A stretch of 64,000 nucleotides of DNA, from the NCBI RefSeq assembly GCF_016650695.1, contig NZ_JAEKFH010000001.1, positions 186,001 to 250,000 of the forward strand, written 5' to 3'. The translations under genes were made by a program, and so were the position numbers. This DNA is from Pseudomonas sp. TH41. GTDB lineage: Bacteria; Pseudomonadota; Gammaproteobacteria; Pseudomonadales; Pseudomonadaceae. The notes beneath the pieces were generated by a model. That model did no database searches and was not told the DNA's origin. It worked only from the letters and a program-made list of their open reading frames with translations. Position 1 is the stretch's first letter, and every line of letters begins with the position of its first letter. Shown here in pieces: positions 26,423-35,255 of the stretch.

Positions 26423-26726
26423 GGTTCCCTCCAGTTTTAAATCCATTTAGCTAACACCGGTCCGGTATTGGAGCCGCCAACATGCCAACGGTCCCTCGCA
26501 TCATTACGCCAATAGGGGATGGACCGATCTATAGCATTTCAATATTAGACGCCTTACCCGTTTCTGCTGCGCAAGCAGGTAAAAATGTCCACGCGAGTTT
26601 CGGTGCTGGAAGTTCTCATCAGGCTGGATCGAGGCGTGGGTCATGGCTGTATCTTTATTAATGAATATCGCAATATACAAAACTACATAGCGCCTGACCT
26701 GCGCTTTCTTACGAAAGGAATGACTG
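26423..26726. other. Intergenic, 304 bases
   Basis: Region between two divergent genes. AT-rich near 26640-26690 (TATTAATGAATATCGCAATA), probably promoter for the peptidase gene. A 46-codon minus-strand frame is present without a ribosome site and was not accepted as a gene. Confidence 0.4.
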
Positions 26727-27392
26727 ATGACCACGGCTCTGGGCAGCAAAGAAGCGGTAGGTGAGCGTTACACGCTGGAATCGATGCGCCACGCACAGCA
26801 GATGACCTGGGAGGCCATCGAGCAGATTGCTCGTGCCATTTCGCCAGGCATACGCGAATCCGAGGCACAGTTGCTGGGCAAACAGATTTTGTCCGAACTG
26901 GGCATGGATCGAATCTGGCATCCACTGCTGATCCGCTTTGGAGCCAATACGCTCAAGACGTTCAAACAGCGCTCCGATGGCGATCCTGAATTGGGTGACG
27001 AAGACATTTTTTTCATCGACTTGGGCGTGGTATGGCAAGGGCACGAAGGCGATGCCGGCGCGACGTTTATCACCGGTTCCGACCCGGAAATGATCGCCTG
27101 TACCTTGGCTGCCAAGGAGCTTTTCAATCGGGTTGAGAGCTTTTGGCGTAGCGAGCGGGTTTCCGGCGTGGAGCTTTACGACTATGCAACCGCTCAAGCG
27201 CAGGCCATGGGATGGAAGCTCAACCTGGACATCAAAGGCCACCGAGTCAGCGATTTTCCTCATGCGATTCACCGGGGCGGTGACCTCGGTCATTTCGAGC
27301 ATTCTCCGAACGCCGGTCTTTGGATTCTGGAAATCCAGATCGCCCACCCTGAGCGTCCATTCGGCGCGTTCTACGAAGACTTACTCATCTGA
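26727..27392 (+). CDS. M24 family metallopeptidase (Xaa-Pro/creatinase-like)
   Basis: 221 residues, the length of a catalytic pita-bread domain without the usual N-terminal domain of prolidases. Metal ligands can be traced: Asp in FFIDLGVVWQ, Asp in GHEGDAGATF, His in FPHAIHRGGDLGH and Glu in LWILEIQIAHP; the final Glu of the canonical set is less clear. AAKELFNRVESF and SGVELYDYA fit helices of the fold. May be a peptidase or a non-proteolytic hydrolase such as creatinase. It has AAGGAATG before the ATG and is followed by a cut-off reading frame (27417). Confidence 0.8.
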   Translation: MTTALGSKEAVGERYTLESMRHAQQMTWEAIEQIARAISPGIRESEAQLLGKQILSELGMDRIWHPLLIRFGANTLKTFKQRSDGDPELGDEDIFFIDLGVVWQGHEGDAGATFITGSDPEMIACTLAAKELFNRVESFWRSERVSGVELYDYATAQAQAMGWKLNLDIKGHRVSDFPHAIHRGGDLGHFEHSPNAGLWILEIQIAHPERPFGAFYEDLLI

Positions 27393-27416
27393 TCGGCTTT
27401 CACTCAAGGAGTCCCC

Positions 27417-27458
27417 ATGACCTGCGACATAGAGCAACCGGTTCTGTTGTTCTCCTAG
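27417..27458 (+). pseudogene. Start of a gene cut off after 13 codons
   Basis: An ATG with AAGGAG six bases upstream, 24 bases after the peptidase stop, opens MTCDIEQPVLLFS and stops at TAG. The ribosome site and spacing look like a second operon gene whose body has been lost, since an SDR remnant on the other strand follows at once. Could also be a chance frame or a short leader peptide. Confidence 0.3.
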
Positions 27459-27488
27459 GCCCCGACAGGAAGGCTCGCGGTTCGTCTA

Positions 27489-27610
27489 TCAGAACGCCGG
27501 TGCGGTGGGGCGCAGAACGATCTCGTTGAGGTCCACGGCCGCAGGTTGTTCGATCGCGAACGCAACGGCGGGGGCTACGAAGCTAGCGGGAATGGCATGA
27601 AGCGAGGCTG
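27489..27610 (-). pseudogene. C-terminal remnant of a short-chain dehydrogenase
   Basis: Minus-strand reading gives HAIPASFVAPAVAFAIEQP then VDLNEIVLRPTA and a stop, the familiar C-terminal end of NADP-dependent SDR proteins. Upstream of it the frame loses any similarity, and the Rossmann fold and YxxxK region are absent. A deletion scar between the peptidase and alcohol dehydrogenase genes. Confidence 0.7.
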
Positions 27611-27663
27611 CTGTAATAGCGGCAGTTGAAGGCGCGTGCGGCATTACCCGACGCGCCAGTCTG

Positions 27664-28695
27664 TCATTTGCTGGCGTCCAGCACGACGCGGTAGCGCGCC
27701 TTGCCACTGCGCAGGTGATCGATGGCTTCATTGACCCGGCTCATGGGAAAGTGCTCGACCTGCGGCAGGATCTGATGACGTGCGCAGAACTCCAGCATGA
27801 TCGCGGTGGTACCGGGCGAGCCGACCGGCGAGGAGGACAAGCTCTTTTGTTGGGGAAGCAGGTCGAACACGTGCACTGGAATAGCGCCGGGTACGGCGCC
27901 AACAAAATGCAGGCGACCTTTGCCGCGCAGGGTTCCGAGCATGGCCGTCCAGTCGAGGTCGGCGTTGGCGGTGATCAGGAGAAAATCCAGGGTGCCGGCA
28001 ATGGCTTTCAGCGCGTTACTGTCGGTAGAGGCGACTACATTGTGTGCGCCCAGGCGCCTGGCTTCGTCCTGCTTGCTCAATGACGAGGTAAAGGCTGTGA
28101 CTTCGCAGCCCCAGGCGTTGAGGAAGCGCAGTGCCAGATGACCGAGGCCACCGATGCCCACCACACCGACCCGGTCAGTGGGCTTGACGTCGAATTCCAG
28201 CAACGGGTTGAACACCGTCGAGCCGGCGCAGAACAGGGGGCCGGCCAGGGCCGGGTCGAGTCCATCCGGTATCGGAAGGGCCCAGGCCCAGTGCGAACGC
28301 AGGCGGTCGGCGAAGCCGCCGTTGCTGCCGATGATGGTCGGTTTGACGGTGCCGCATAAGTGATGGGAGCCGCCGATACACGAGGAGCAATGCATGCAAC
28401 TGCCCTTGTACCAACCAATGCCCACCCGTTGTCCTACTTCGAGCCCGCGTACCTGCGCGCCCACTCGCACAATACGGCCGACCACCTCATGGCCGGGGAT
28501 AAACGGGTATTGGCTAATTCCCCAATCGTTATCGATCAGCGACTGGTCGGAATGGCAGACGCCGCAATACTCCACCGCGACTTCCACTTCCTCTTCCCCC
28601 AATGGACCGGGATCGTAGCTATAGCGTTCCAGTGGAGCGCCGGCCGCCATTGCGGCCCAGCCGGTGAAGGTCGAAAGTTCGGTACTGTCGCTCAT
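27664..28695 (-). CDS. Zinc-dependent NAD(P) alcohol dehydrogenase (YahK/CAD type)
   Basis: 343 residues from the ATG at 28695 with GGAGGT five bases before it. Catalytic zinc ligands: Cys in YCGVCHSDQ, His-Glu in GHEVVGRI; structural zinc cysteines in CMHCSSCIGGSHHLC; nucleotide motif GVVGIGGLGHLALRF. The protein matches medium-chain aldehyde reductases of the cinnamyl-alcohol dehydrogenase group, which reduce aldehydes with NADPH. Stands alone. Confidence 0.93.
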   Translation of the reverse strand: MSDSTELSTFTGWAAMAAGAPLERYSYDPGPLGEEEVEVAVEYCGVCHSDQSLIDNDWGISQYPFIPGHEVVGRIVRVGAQVRGLEVGQRVGIGWYKGSCMHCSSCIGGSHHLCGTVKPTIIGSNGGFADRLRSHWAWALPIPDGLDPALAGPLFCAGSTVFNPLLEFDVKPTDRVGVVGIGGLGHLALRFLNAWGCEVTAFTSSLSKQDEARRLGAHNVVASTDSNALKAIAGTLDFLLITANADLDWTAMLGTLRGKGRLHFVGAVPGAIPVHVFDLLPQQKSLSSSPVGSPGTTAIMLEFCARHQILPQVEHFPMSRVNEAIDHLRSGKARYRVVLDASK

Positions 28696-29017
28696 TAGGC
28701 ACCTCCAGATCAGGAGACAAGGCTTTGGCCGTTCAGGCGCTGCAGCGCAGCCAGAAAAGTGTAGCGTATCGCTTGCCGTTGTCTCAGTTGCCGATAGCAG
28801 GGGGCAACACATCAATCGTTCAGAGAACACTCCATTTGAGCTGCTTTTCATCCCAATTTAGAAGGGTGCAAAATGGCATGAGCTTCATGCAAAACCAAGC
28901 CGGGAGCCGGTCTCCTTGAATTTTTCTGCGGACTGTTATCCAGAAGCGGCCGGAGTGATACAGCGGAATTGGCGTCGAAACAGATAGTCAGGCGGCAATC
29001 GAAAGGGAGGCATGAAA
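28696..29017. other. Intergenic, 322 bases
   Basis: Between divergent genes. A small hairpin GGAG-CCGGT-CTCC near 28907-28920 followed by TTGAATTTTT is visible. Nothing coding or repeated recognised. Confidence 0.4.
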
Positions 29018-29680
29018 ATGACACGCGTCCGAGTTGAGGGCTTTACGATCTCGCTTGACGGATACGGAGCGGGTCCGAATCAGGACATGAGTCATCCGCT
29101 CGGCGTGGGCGGGACAGATTTGCACCAGTGGTTAGTCCCGACACGCACGTTCCAACGGACCCTGTTTGGCGCCGACGATGGCACAACGGGGATCGATGAC
29201 GACTTCGCTGCGCGGGGCTTCAAGAATGTTGGCGCCTGGATTCTCGGAAGAAACATGTTCGGACCGATTCGCGGTTCCTGGCCCGACATGAACTGGAAAG
29301 GCTGGTGGGGGGACAACCCGCCCTATCACGTGCCAACGTTCATCTTGACTCATCACGCGCGCCCGCCCATCCAGATGGAAGGCGGAACGACATTCTACTT
29401 CGTCACGGGCGGTATTCACGAGGCGCTTGACCGGGCGCGCGACGCAGCCAACGGAATGGATGTGCGCATAGGCGGCGGACCTGACACTATCCAGCAATAT
29501 CTTCGTACGGGCCTCATCGATGAGCTGCACATCGCTATCTCGCCGGTCCTGCTGGGCGGGGGAGAGCGACTGTTCGAGGGGATTGACGTGCGCGCTCTAG
29601 GATACGAATGCGTTCAGTTCGTTGCGTCGCAGAAAGCCACCCATGTTGTACTTCGGCGCCAAGGGCACCATGACGCCTGA
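29018..29680 (+). CDS. Dihydrofolate reductase family protein (RibD C-terminal type)
   Basis: 220 residues from the ATG at 29018; an ATG six bases earlier sits only one base after the GGGAGG ribosome site, which is too close. MTRVRVEGFTISLDGYGAGP is the usual first strand, followed by GAWILGRNMFGPIRGSWPD, PTFILTHHARPP, FYFVTGGIHEAL, VRIGGGPDTIQQYLRTGLIDELHIAISPVLLGGGERLF. These match small stand-alone DHFR-like/RibD-C reductases; the substrate is not known. Length is typical. Confidence 0.9.
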   Translation: MTRVRVEGFTISLDGYGAGPNQDMSHPLGVGGTDLHQWLVPTRTFQRTLFGADDGTTGIDDDFAARGFKNVGAWILGRNMFGPIRGSWPDMNWKGWWGDNPPYHVPTFILTHHARPPIQMEGGTTFYFVTGGIHEALDRARDAANGMDVRIGGGPDTIQQYLRTGLIDELHIAISPVLLGGGERLFEGIDVRALGYECVQFVASQKATHVVLRRQGHHDA

Positions 29681-29741
29681 CAACCGGTTGCTGTCCATCG
29701 CAACGAGCAGCAAACCACCCAAAGCAGTAACGCGTTGAGCG

Positions 29742-30368
29742 CTACTGATGAAACGTACGCCCCAATGCATCCAGCCGAACAGCAATCGGCGGTAAACGCT
29801 GGCTGCTAAGGGCTAGCGTTTCCACATCGTCTGCCGTGTTTTGCGCGATGGTCTGCACCGACTGCAAGTGTCCGATGATGTCGAAACTCGCCGTGGATTG
29901 TTCGCGGGTCGTGGTGACTATGCGCCCATTGAGTTCATCGATTTGCGATATATCGCTGCCTATCGCCTGCAACAGGGTCGCCGCCAGAAGGCTGTCTTCG
30001 ACACAACGCTCCACGCCTTCGTGGCTGGCATGCATGGCCTCGACGGCCTTGCGACTGCCTTGTTGCAACGCCTCGATGATCGTCCTGATCTCCTTGGTTG
30101 AGAGCGCCGTGCGTTGCGCCAGGCTGCGTACTTCATCGGCGACAACGGCAAAGCCTCGACCTTGCTCGCCGGCGCGCGCAGCCTCGATGGCGGCGTTGAG
30201 AGCCAGCAGGTTGGTTTGTTCGGCAATGCTGCTGATGACTTCCAGAACGGTACCGATTTGCTCCGCCTGTCCTGCCAGCGCTTGCACGGTATCGTTGGTG
30301 CCTTTCAAGCGCGACGCCAGCTGCGTGATTTCATGCTGGGCGCGGTTCACACTTTCCTGTCCTCGTGT
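29742..30368 (-). pseudogene. Chemoreceptor (MCP) C-terminal remnant
   Basis: About 203 codons of signalling domain: IAEQTNLLALNAAIEAARAGEQGRGFAVVADEVRSLAQRT is the hairpin tip of methyl-accepting chemotaxis proteins, with adaptation helices around it. The frame becomes non-homologous just upstream of RGQESVNRAQ, and no HAMP, transmembrane or sensor part exists. The CigR-like gene starts where the rest should be. A GTG could start a cytoplasmic fragment, but no ribosome site is visible, so a deletion remnant is more likely. Confidence 0.75.
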
Positions 30369-30451
30369 GATTTGGGGACGACAGGGAACCCACCGTGTCG
30401 ATAGCGTCTAACTTTACGAAACGATATTCCGCCACTCTGAAGGAACGACTC

Positions 30452-30904
30452 ATGCTCAGATCTCGCTCATTGATTGCAGCAATTACAGGCCTTGCGCTGG
30501 TCTGCGGCTCAGCGAGTGCATTAGCCGATCCTGGTAATGGAAAGGGCCAAGGAAACGGCAAGGGAAATCCGCAAAACAGTCAAGGTCATGCAAGCAAAGG
30601 CAAAAATTCCGGGGGTGGCGATTGGGATAATGGCCCAAGCATCAATCGCGCTGGCGTTATTGGGATTGTTGGTGGATATCGGGACTACTGGAGCCCCGGA
30701 CCTGCATTGCCACCCGGCATTCAAAAGAACCTCGCTCGAGGTAAGCCGCTTCCACCCGGGATTGCCAAAAAGCTGGATGGCCGGTTGATCGGCAGGCTGC
30801 CCCATTATGATGGCTATGAATGGCAGCAAGCTGGCACCGACTTGATACTGGTCGCGCTGGCAACCGGGCTCATCTACGAAGTGCTCAACGGCGCTTTTGA
30901 TTAA
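30452..30904 (+). CDS. RcnB/CigR-like secreted protein
   Basis: 150 residues from the ATG at 30452 with AAGGA before it. A signal peptide (LIAAITGLALVCGSASALA) is followed by a Gly/Asn/Lys-rich linker (GNGKGQGNGKGNPQN) and the RcnB-type core: ALPPGIQKNLARGKPLPPGIAKKL, then LPHYDGYEW, and a hydrophobic end ILVALATGLIYEVL. CigR-family proteins are membrane-anchored periplasmic proteins with regulatory effects on secretion or metal response; the role here is unknown. It abuts the chemoreceptor remnant. Confidence 0.82.
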   Translation: MLRSRSLIAAITGLALVCGSASALADPGNGKGQGNGKGNPQNSQGHASKGKNSGGGDWDNGPSINRAGVIGIVGGYRDYWSPGPALPPGIQKNLARGKPLPPGIAKKLDGRLIGRLPHYDGYEWQQAGTDLILVALATGLIYEVLNGAFD

Positions 30905-31396
30905 CTGTATAGACCGGGGACATAGCTAACAGGTGTGCGGGGACATGGTGGACACTTTCTGAAGGTTCGAGCCACCAAAACCGGGCCAGACCGAGGACGA
31001 CCTGCACTGAGGGCTCCTGGAAATCTATTCCGACCGGCCACCGGTATTCGTCGACGAACGCCACACCGAAGAGCAGATAAAGGCGCGCAACAGCTGCCGG
31101 AATTTTCCTCAGGTCGGTGACTGAGTCTCCTCATTTTTTGTTACCACACACCCCAGCTGCGTACAAAATCCAGCGGTGGTAACAGCCTCACGGCTGTACC
31201 CGCCCTTGCGCTCTACTATTTGCAAGCCCCATCCCAGACGGCTTCGCGCGCTTTCATGGGCAGCCACGCAACGAATTGGCCGGCCGATTGCATATGCTTG
31301 TCTGTACAAGTAAGTGTGTGTGCGTAAGACCATTCGCCTCACAGTACCTCTGCACTTGCGCCACAAGCGCTTTCGATAGACCTTGGGAATAAAACA
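30905..31396. other. Intergenic, 492 bases, with possible IS end
   Basis: The left part (30912-30960) has two copies of GGGGACAT 28 bases apart (ATAGACCGGGGACATAGC and TGCGGGGACATGGTGGAC), which resembles the non-coding end found beside some IS481/IS3-like transposase genes. No transposase frame survives. The right part (31140-31396) is the leader and promoter region of the ABC transporter operon. Confidence 0.35.
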
Positions 31397-32179
31397 ATGA
31401 AAAAAGCATTTCTGACCCTTTCTGCATTGGCGTTGTGTGTGGCTGCCGGCTCTGCCCTGGCCAAGGAATACAAGGAACTGCGTTTTGGTGTCGATCCATC
31501 CTACGCGCCCTTCGAATCCAAGGCCGCCGATGGCAGCCTGGTGGGCTTCGACATCGACCTGGGCAATGCGATCTGCGCCGAGCTGAAGGTCAAGTGCAAA
31601 TGGGTTGAAAGCGATTTCGACGGCATGATTCCGGGCCTCAAGGCCAACAAGTTCGACGGCGTGATCTCTTCCATGACCGCAACGCCTGCCCGTGAGAAGG
31701 CCATCGACTTCTCCAGCGAGCTGTTCTCCGGCCCGACCGCGCTGGTGTACAAGAAAGGCACTGCCATCGGCATCGATCCGGCCTCGCTCAAGGGCAAGAA
31801 GGTCGGCTACGAGCAGGGCACCATCCAGGAAGCCTACGCCAAGGCTGTACTGGACAAGGCCGGTGTCGAGACCCAGGCCTACGCCAACCAGGACCAGGTC
31901 TACACCGACTTGATCTCCGGCCGCCTCGATGCCTCGATCCAGGACATGCTGCAAGCCGAACTGGGCTTTTTGAAGTCGCCGCAAGGTACCGACTTTGAAG
32001 TCAGCAAACCGGTCGACAGCGAGTTGCTGCCAGCGAAAACCGCAGTGGGGATCACCAAAGGCAACGCCGAGCTCAAGGCCCTTCTGGACAAAGGCATCAA
32101 GGCGCTGCATGACAACGGCACCTACGCGGCCGTGCAGCAAAAGCACTTCGGTGACCTGAACCTTTACAGCGGCAAGTAA
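31397..32179 (+). CDS. Polar/basic amino acid ABC transporter, binding protein
   Basis: 260 residues. Signal peptide (AFLTLSALALCVAAGSALA), then the HisJ/ArgT/AotJ fold: ELRFGVDPSYAPFESKAADGSLVGFDIDLGNAICAEL, DFDGMIPGLKANKFDGVISSMTATPAREKAIDFS, and VGYEQGTIQEAYAK. Residues suit a basic amino acid (lysine, arginine, ornithine, histidine). First gene of a four-gene operon; a stable hairpin directly after the stop likely gives this mRNA segment higher abundance, as usual for binding proteins. Confidence 0.93.
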   Translation: MKKAFLTLSALALCVAAGSALAKEYKELRFGVDPSYAPFESKAADGSLVGFDIDLGNAICAELKVKCKWVESDFDGMIPGLKANKFDGVISSMTATPAREKAIDFSSELFSGPTALVYKKGTAIGIDPASLKGKKVGYEQGTIQEAYAKAVLDKAGVETQAYANQDQVYTDLISGRLDASIQDMLQAELGFLKSPQGTDFEVSKPVDSELLPAKTAVGITKGNAELKALLDKGIKALHDNGTYAAVQQKHFGDLNLYSGK

Positions 32180-32186
32180 CGACCCT

Positions 32187-32208
32187 GCGCCCATCCCCGG
32201 ATGGGCGC
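32187..32208 (+). terminator. Hairpin between binding protein and permease
   Basis: GCGCCCATCC and GGATGGGCGC form a perfect 10-bp stem with a two-base loop, followed by TTTCTT. Seven bases after the binding-protein stop. Likely a partial terminator or RNA-stabilising stem that lowers expression of the membrane components. Confidence 0.75.
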
Positions 32209-32234
32209 TTTCTTGATTGCCAAGGGGCTGCTCA

Positions 32235-32963
32235 ATGTTCGACAACCTATTGCAGATTCTGGGATTTTCCGGCTTCAGCCTTAAGGGCTTTGGCCCGCTA
32301 TTGCTGCAAGGCTCCTGGATGACGGTCAAATTATCCTTTCTGTCGCTGCTGGTGAGCGTGGGCCTCGGCCTGATCGGCGCCAGTGCCAAGCTTTCCAAGT
32401 CAGCGATGCTGCGCGTCCCGGCGCAGGCCTACACCACGCTGATCCGTGGCGTGCCGGACCTGGTGTTGATGCTGCTGATTTTCTACAGCCTGCAAACCTG
32501 GCTGACCAACCTGACCGAAGCGCTGGGCTGGGACTATATTGAAATCAACCCGTTCAGTGCCGGGGTCATTACTCTGGGCTTCATCTACGGGGCGTATTTC
32601 ACCGAGACCTTTCGCGGCGCGATCCTCGCCGTACCCCGCGGGCAGATGGAGGCGGCTACCGCCTACGGACTGACACGCGCCCAGCGCTTTCGCTTCGTGG
32701 TGTTCCCGCAAATGATGCGCTTCGCCCTGCCAGGCATCGGCAATAACTGGATGGTAATCCTCAAGGCCACCGCGTTGGTCTCGATCATCGGTCTGGCCGA
32801 TCTGGTCAAGGTGGCCCAGGATGCGGGCAAAAGCTCCTATCAGTTGTTCTTCTTCCTTGTGCTGGCCGCGTTGATCTATCTGGTGATTACCACCGCTTCG
32901 AATTACGTCTTGCGCCGGCTGGATGTCTTCTACTCAGCAGGCACCCGGGAGGCCGTACGATGA
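32235..32963 (+). CDS. Amino acid ABC transporter permease (HisQ-like)
   Basis: 242 residues from the ATG at 32235. About five membrane helices; the conserved EAA-type loop is FRGAILAVPRGQMEAATAYGLTRAQRFRFVVFPQ near residues 135-165, which docks on the ATPase. Begins with the GSWMTVKLSFLSLLVSVGLGL helix typical of HisQ/GlnP permeases. Its stop overlaps the start of the next permease by four bases (ATGA). Confidence 0.94.
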   Translation: MFDNLLQILGFSGFSLKGFGPLLLQGSWMTVKLSFLSLLVSVGLGLIGASAKLSKSAMLRVPAQAYTTLIRGVPDLVLMLLIFYSLQTWLTNLTEALGWDYIEINPFSAGVITLGFIYGAYFTETFRGAILAVPRGQMEAATAYGLTRAQRFRFVVFPQMMRFALPGIGNNWMVILKATALVSIIGLADLVKVAQDAGKSSYQLFFFLVLAALIYLVITTASNYVLRRLDVFYSAGTREAVR

Positions 32964-33670
32964 TCGAACTACTGCAGGAATACTGGCGACCCTTCCTTTA
33001 CCAGGACGGCAGTCATATCACCGGGCTGGCCATGACCCTCTGGTTGCTCAGTGCCTCGATTTTCTTCGGCTTCGTGGTGTCGGTGCCGTTGTCGATTGCC
33101 CGGGTGTCGTCCAATGTCTGGGTGCGCTGGCCGGTGCAGTTCTACACCTACCTGTTTCGCGGTACGCCGCTGTATATCCAGTTGCTGATTTGCTACACCG
33201 GCATCTACAGCTTTGCTGCGGTACGCGCCCAGCCGTTACTTGATGCGTTCTTCCGCGATGCGTTGAACTGCACCATTCTGGCCTTTGCCCTGAACACCTG
33301 CGCCTACACCACGGAAATCTTCGCCGGGGCGATCCGCAGCATGAATCACGGCGAAGTCGAGGCGGCCAAGGCCTATGGCCTGCGCGGCTGGAAGCTCTAT
33401 GCCTACATCATCATGCCGTCGGCCCTGCGCCGCTCGTTGCCGTACTACAGCAACGAAGTGATCCTGATGCTGCACTCGACCACCGTGGCTTTTACCGCCA
33501 CCGTGCCGGACATCCTCAAGGTCGCCAGGGACGCCAACTCGGCCACCTTCCTGACCTTCCAGTCGTTCGGTATCGCCGCAATCATCTATCTGGCAGTCAC
33601 TTTCTCTTTGGTCGGTTTGTTCCGCCTGGCCGAACGCCGCTGGCTGTCTTTCCTCGGCCCGGCTCATTAA
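32960..33670 (+). CDS. Amino acid ABC transporter permease (HisM-like)
   Basis: 236 residues, about five helices. Contains FRGTPLYIQLLICYTGIYSF early and the coupling loop AGAIRSMNHGEVEAAKAYGLRGWKLYAYIIMPSAL. Forms the heterodimeric channel with the upstream permease. Translationally coupled by start/stop overlap. Confidence 0.94.
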   Translation: MIELLQEYWRPFLYQDGSHITGLAMTLWLLSASIFFGFVVSVPLSIARVSSNVWVRWPVQFYTYLFRGTPLYIQLLICYTGIYSFAAVRAQPLLDAFFRDALNCTILAFALNTCAYTTEIFAGAIRSMNHGEVEAAKAYGLRGWKLYAYIIMPSALRRSLPYYSNEVILMLHSTTVAFTATVPDILKVARDANSATFLTFQSFGIAAIIYLAVTFSLVGLFRLAERRWLSFLGPAH

Positions 33671-33686
33671 TTCAGGAGGCTTGCAC

Positions 33687-34451
33687 ATGTACAAACTGAC
33701 CGTTGAAAACCTGCATAAAAGCTACGGCAACCACGAAGTGCTGAAGGGCGTTTCACTGAGCGCCAAAACCGGCGACGTGATCAGCCTGATCGGCGCCAGC
33801 GGTTCGGGCAAGAGCACGTTCCTGCGTTGCATCAACTTCCTGGAAACGCCCAACGACGGCGCCATGACCCTGGACAACCAGCCGATTCGCATGGTCCATG
33901 ACCGCCACGGCATGCGCGTGGCCGACGCCGATGAACTGCAACGCCTGCGCACGCGCCTGGCGATGGTGTTCCAGCATTTCAACCTGTGGAGCCACATGAC
34001 CGTGCTCGACAACATCACCATGGCCCCGCGCCGGGTGCTGGGGGTCAGCAAGAAGGATGCCGAGGAGCGCGCTCGTCGGTATCTCGACAAGGTGGGGCTG
34101 CCGTTGCGCGTCGCCGATCAATACCCGGCGTTCCTTTCTGGTGGCCAGCAACAACGCGTCGCCATTGCCCGGGCCCTGACCATGGAGCCGGAGATCATGC
34201 TGTTCGACGAACCGACATCTGCGCTCGACCCGGAGCTGGTGGGCGAGGTACTCAAGGTGATTCAGGGGCTGGCCGAAGAAGGGCGCACCATGATCATGGT
34301 GACCCACGAAATGAGCTTCGCCCGCAAGGTGTCGAACCAGGTGCTGTTCCTGCATCAGGGGCGTGTGGAAGAGCAGGGCGCACCCGATGATGTGCTGGGC
34401 AACCCCAAGAGCGAGCGCCTGCAGCAGTTCCTCAGCGGCAACCTGAAGTAA
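33687..34451 (+). CDS. Amino acid ABC transporter ATPase (HisP-like)
   Basis: 254 residues from the ATG at 33687 with AGGAGG eight bases before it (an in-frame TTG at 33681 is too close). Walker [11 protein letters not shown]-loop FQHFNLW, signature LSGGQQQR, Walker [15 protein letters not shown] and the switch VTHEMSF are all present. The insert [20 protein letters not shown] is typical of HisP relatives. Completes the SBP-permease-permease-ATPase operon. Confidence 0.96.
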   Translation: MYKLTVENLHKSYGNHEVLKGVSLSAKTGDVISLIGASGSGKSTFLRCINFLETPNDGAMTLDNQPIRMVHDRHGMRVADADELQRLRTRLAMVFQHFNLWSHMTVLDNITMAPRRVLGVSKKDAEERARRYLDKVGLPLRVADQYPAFLSGGQQQRVAIARALTMEPEIMLFDEPTSALDPELVGEVLKVIQGLAEEGRTMIMVTHEMSFARKVSNQVLFLHQGRVEEQGAPDDVLGNPKSERLQQFLSGNLK

Positions 34452-34459
34452 CAAGAGCA

Positions 34460-34489
34460 CCTTCGAGCGACCGCCGGGTCGCTCGAAGG
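34460..34489 (+). terminator. Hairpin ending the ABC transporter operon
   Basis: CCTTCGAGCGACC and GGTCGCTCGAAGG, a perfect 13-bp stem with loop GCCG, nine bases after the ATPase stop. There is no T run, so termination efficiency is uncertain. Confidence 0.7.
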
Positions 34490-34496
34490 CATCGGC

Positions 34497-34649
34497 TCAA
34501 CCTTTCCAGGTCAGCCCGCCGCCTTCACGGGCACGCAGGGGAAACATAGGGTTCGCCACTTCTGGCGGTGTATTGATTGGGTTAATGCGCACTGCATTCC
34601 GTCTGTCGCAGGACTTGAACTGTCGGGGGCTTAACGCGTCATAAAGCAC
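34497..34649 (-). CDS. Possible small protein or C-terminal remnant
   Basis: A 50-codon minus-strand frame from a GTG at 34649 to TGA. The reading (LYDALSPRQFKSCDRRNAV, then INTPPEVANPMFPLRAREGG and a LTWKG end) looks coding in composition, but there is no ribosome site and an in-frame stop precedes it by two codons. I do not recognise it. It may be the tail of a lost gene lying between the ABC operon and the glycine-rich gene. Confidence 0.35.
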   Translation of the reverse strand: MLYDALSPRQFKSCDRRNAVRINPINTPPEVANPMFPLRAREGGGLTWKG

Positions 34650-34675
34650 GCGATATCAACCCTACGGAAGCAATC

Positions 34676-35200
34676 ATGCTTTTAAAGAACAAGAGTCTCG
34701 TTGCTGTAATGTCCTGCGCCCTGATGCTTGCGGCTGCCCCGTTACTCCCAGCTGAACTGTCCATCATGAACTCCGCCTATGCGAAGGACGGTGGTGGTGG
34801 TGGTGGTGGTGGTGGTGGTGGTGGTGGTGGTAACGGAGGTGGTAATGGGGGAGGAAACGGAGGTGGTAATGGCGGTGGCCATGGCGGCGGTATAGGCGCC
34901 GGTCACAGCGGTTCAAATCACGCCGGCGACTCTGACAGTAATGGCCACGGCAATGGACTGGCCAGCGATCATGCGGGCAGGGCTGTTCGCGACCATGGTG
35001 TAAGCGGAAACCACTACGGCAGTGATCGCAATGGTGATCGCGGTCATGGCACAACGACGTCAGGCATCGCCCACTCCAAAGATACTCGTGGCATTTCCAA
35101 AGCCCGAGCGATCGCGACCTCGACTCCTGGGGATCACAACTCAAAAGGGTTGAGTAAAGCCGGGACATCGATATCAAAAAATCGCATTGATCATCCATAA
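34676..35200 (+). CDS. Glycine-rich secreted protein with a GGT microsatellite
   Basis: 174 residues. A signal peptide (LVAVMSCALMLAAAPLLPAELS) leads to AYAKDG and 14 consecutive glycines coded by 14 GGT triplets (34790-34831), then NGGG repeats, a GHGGG..HSGSNHAGDSDSNGHGNG stretch and a basic tail. Low-complexity, disordered and exported. Similar Gly/His-rich proteins occur in pseudomonads without known function. The triplet tract can change length without frameshift. Confidence 0.75.
   Translation: MLLKNKSLVAVMSCALMLAAAPLLPAELSIMNSAYAKDGGGGGGGGGGGGGGNGGGNGGGNGGGNGGGHGGGIGAGHSGSNHAGDSDSNGHGNGLASDHAGRAVRDHGVSGNHYGSDRNGDRGHGTTTSGIAHSKDTRGISKARAIATSTPGDHNSKGLSKAGTSISKNRIDHP
34790..34831 (+). 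repeat. (GGT)14 microsatellite
   Basis: Fourteen uninterrupted GGT codons inside the glycine-rich protein gene, followed by interrupted GGN repeats. A likely site of slippage. Confidence 0.95.
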
Positions 35201-35255
35201 CGGCGGATAGGCACGTACAACAGACTCAACTACAAAGCCCGCGGTACGCTTGAAC

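Noticed and set aside
26504..26641. Minus-strand frame of 46 codons before the GGDEF gene
   Set aside because: No ribosome site, no recognisable protein; position in a promoter region.
30912..31120. Insertion sequence end (IS481/IS3-like) after the CigR-like gene
   Set aside because: Only the GGGGACAT motif pair recalls such ends; no transposase remnant could be read, so it is not listed as a mobile element.
34497..34649. Treating the 50-codon minus frame as a secure gene
   Set aside because: Kept only at low confidence; lacks a ribosome site and has an in-frame stop two codons before its GTG.
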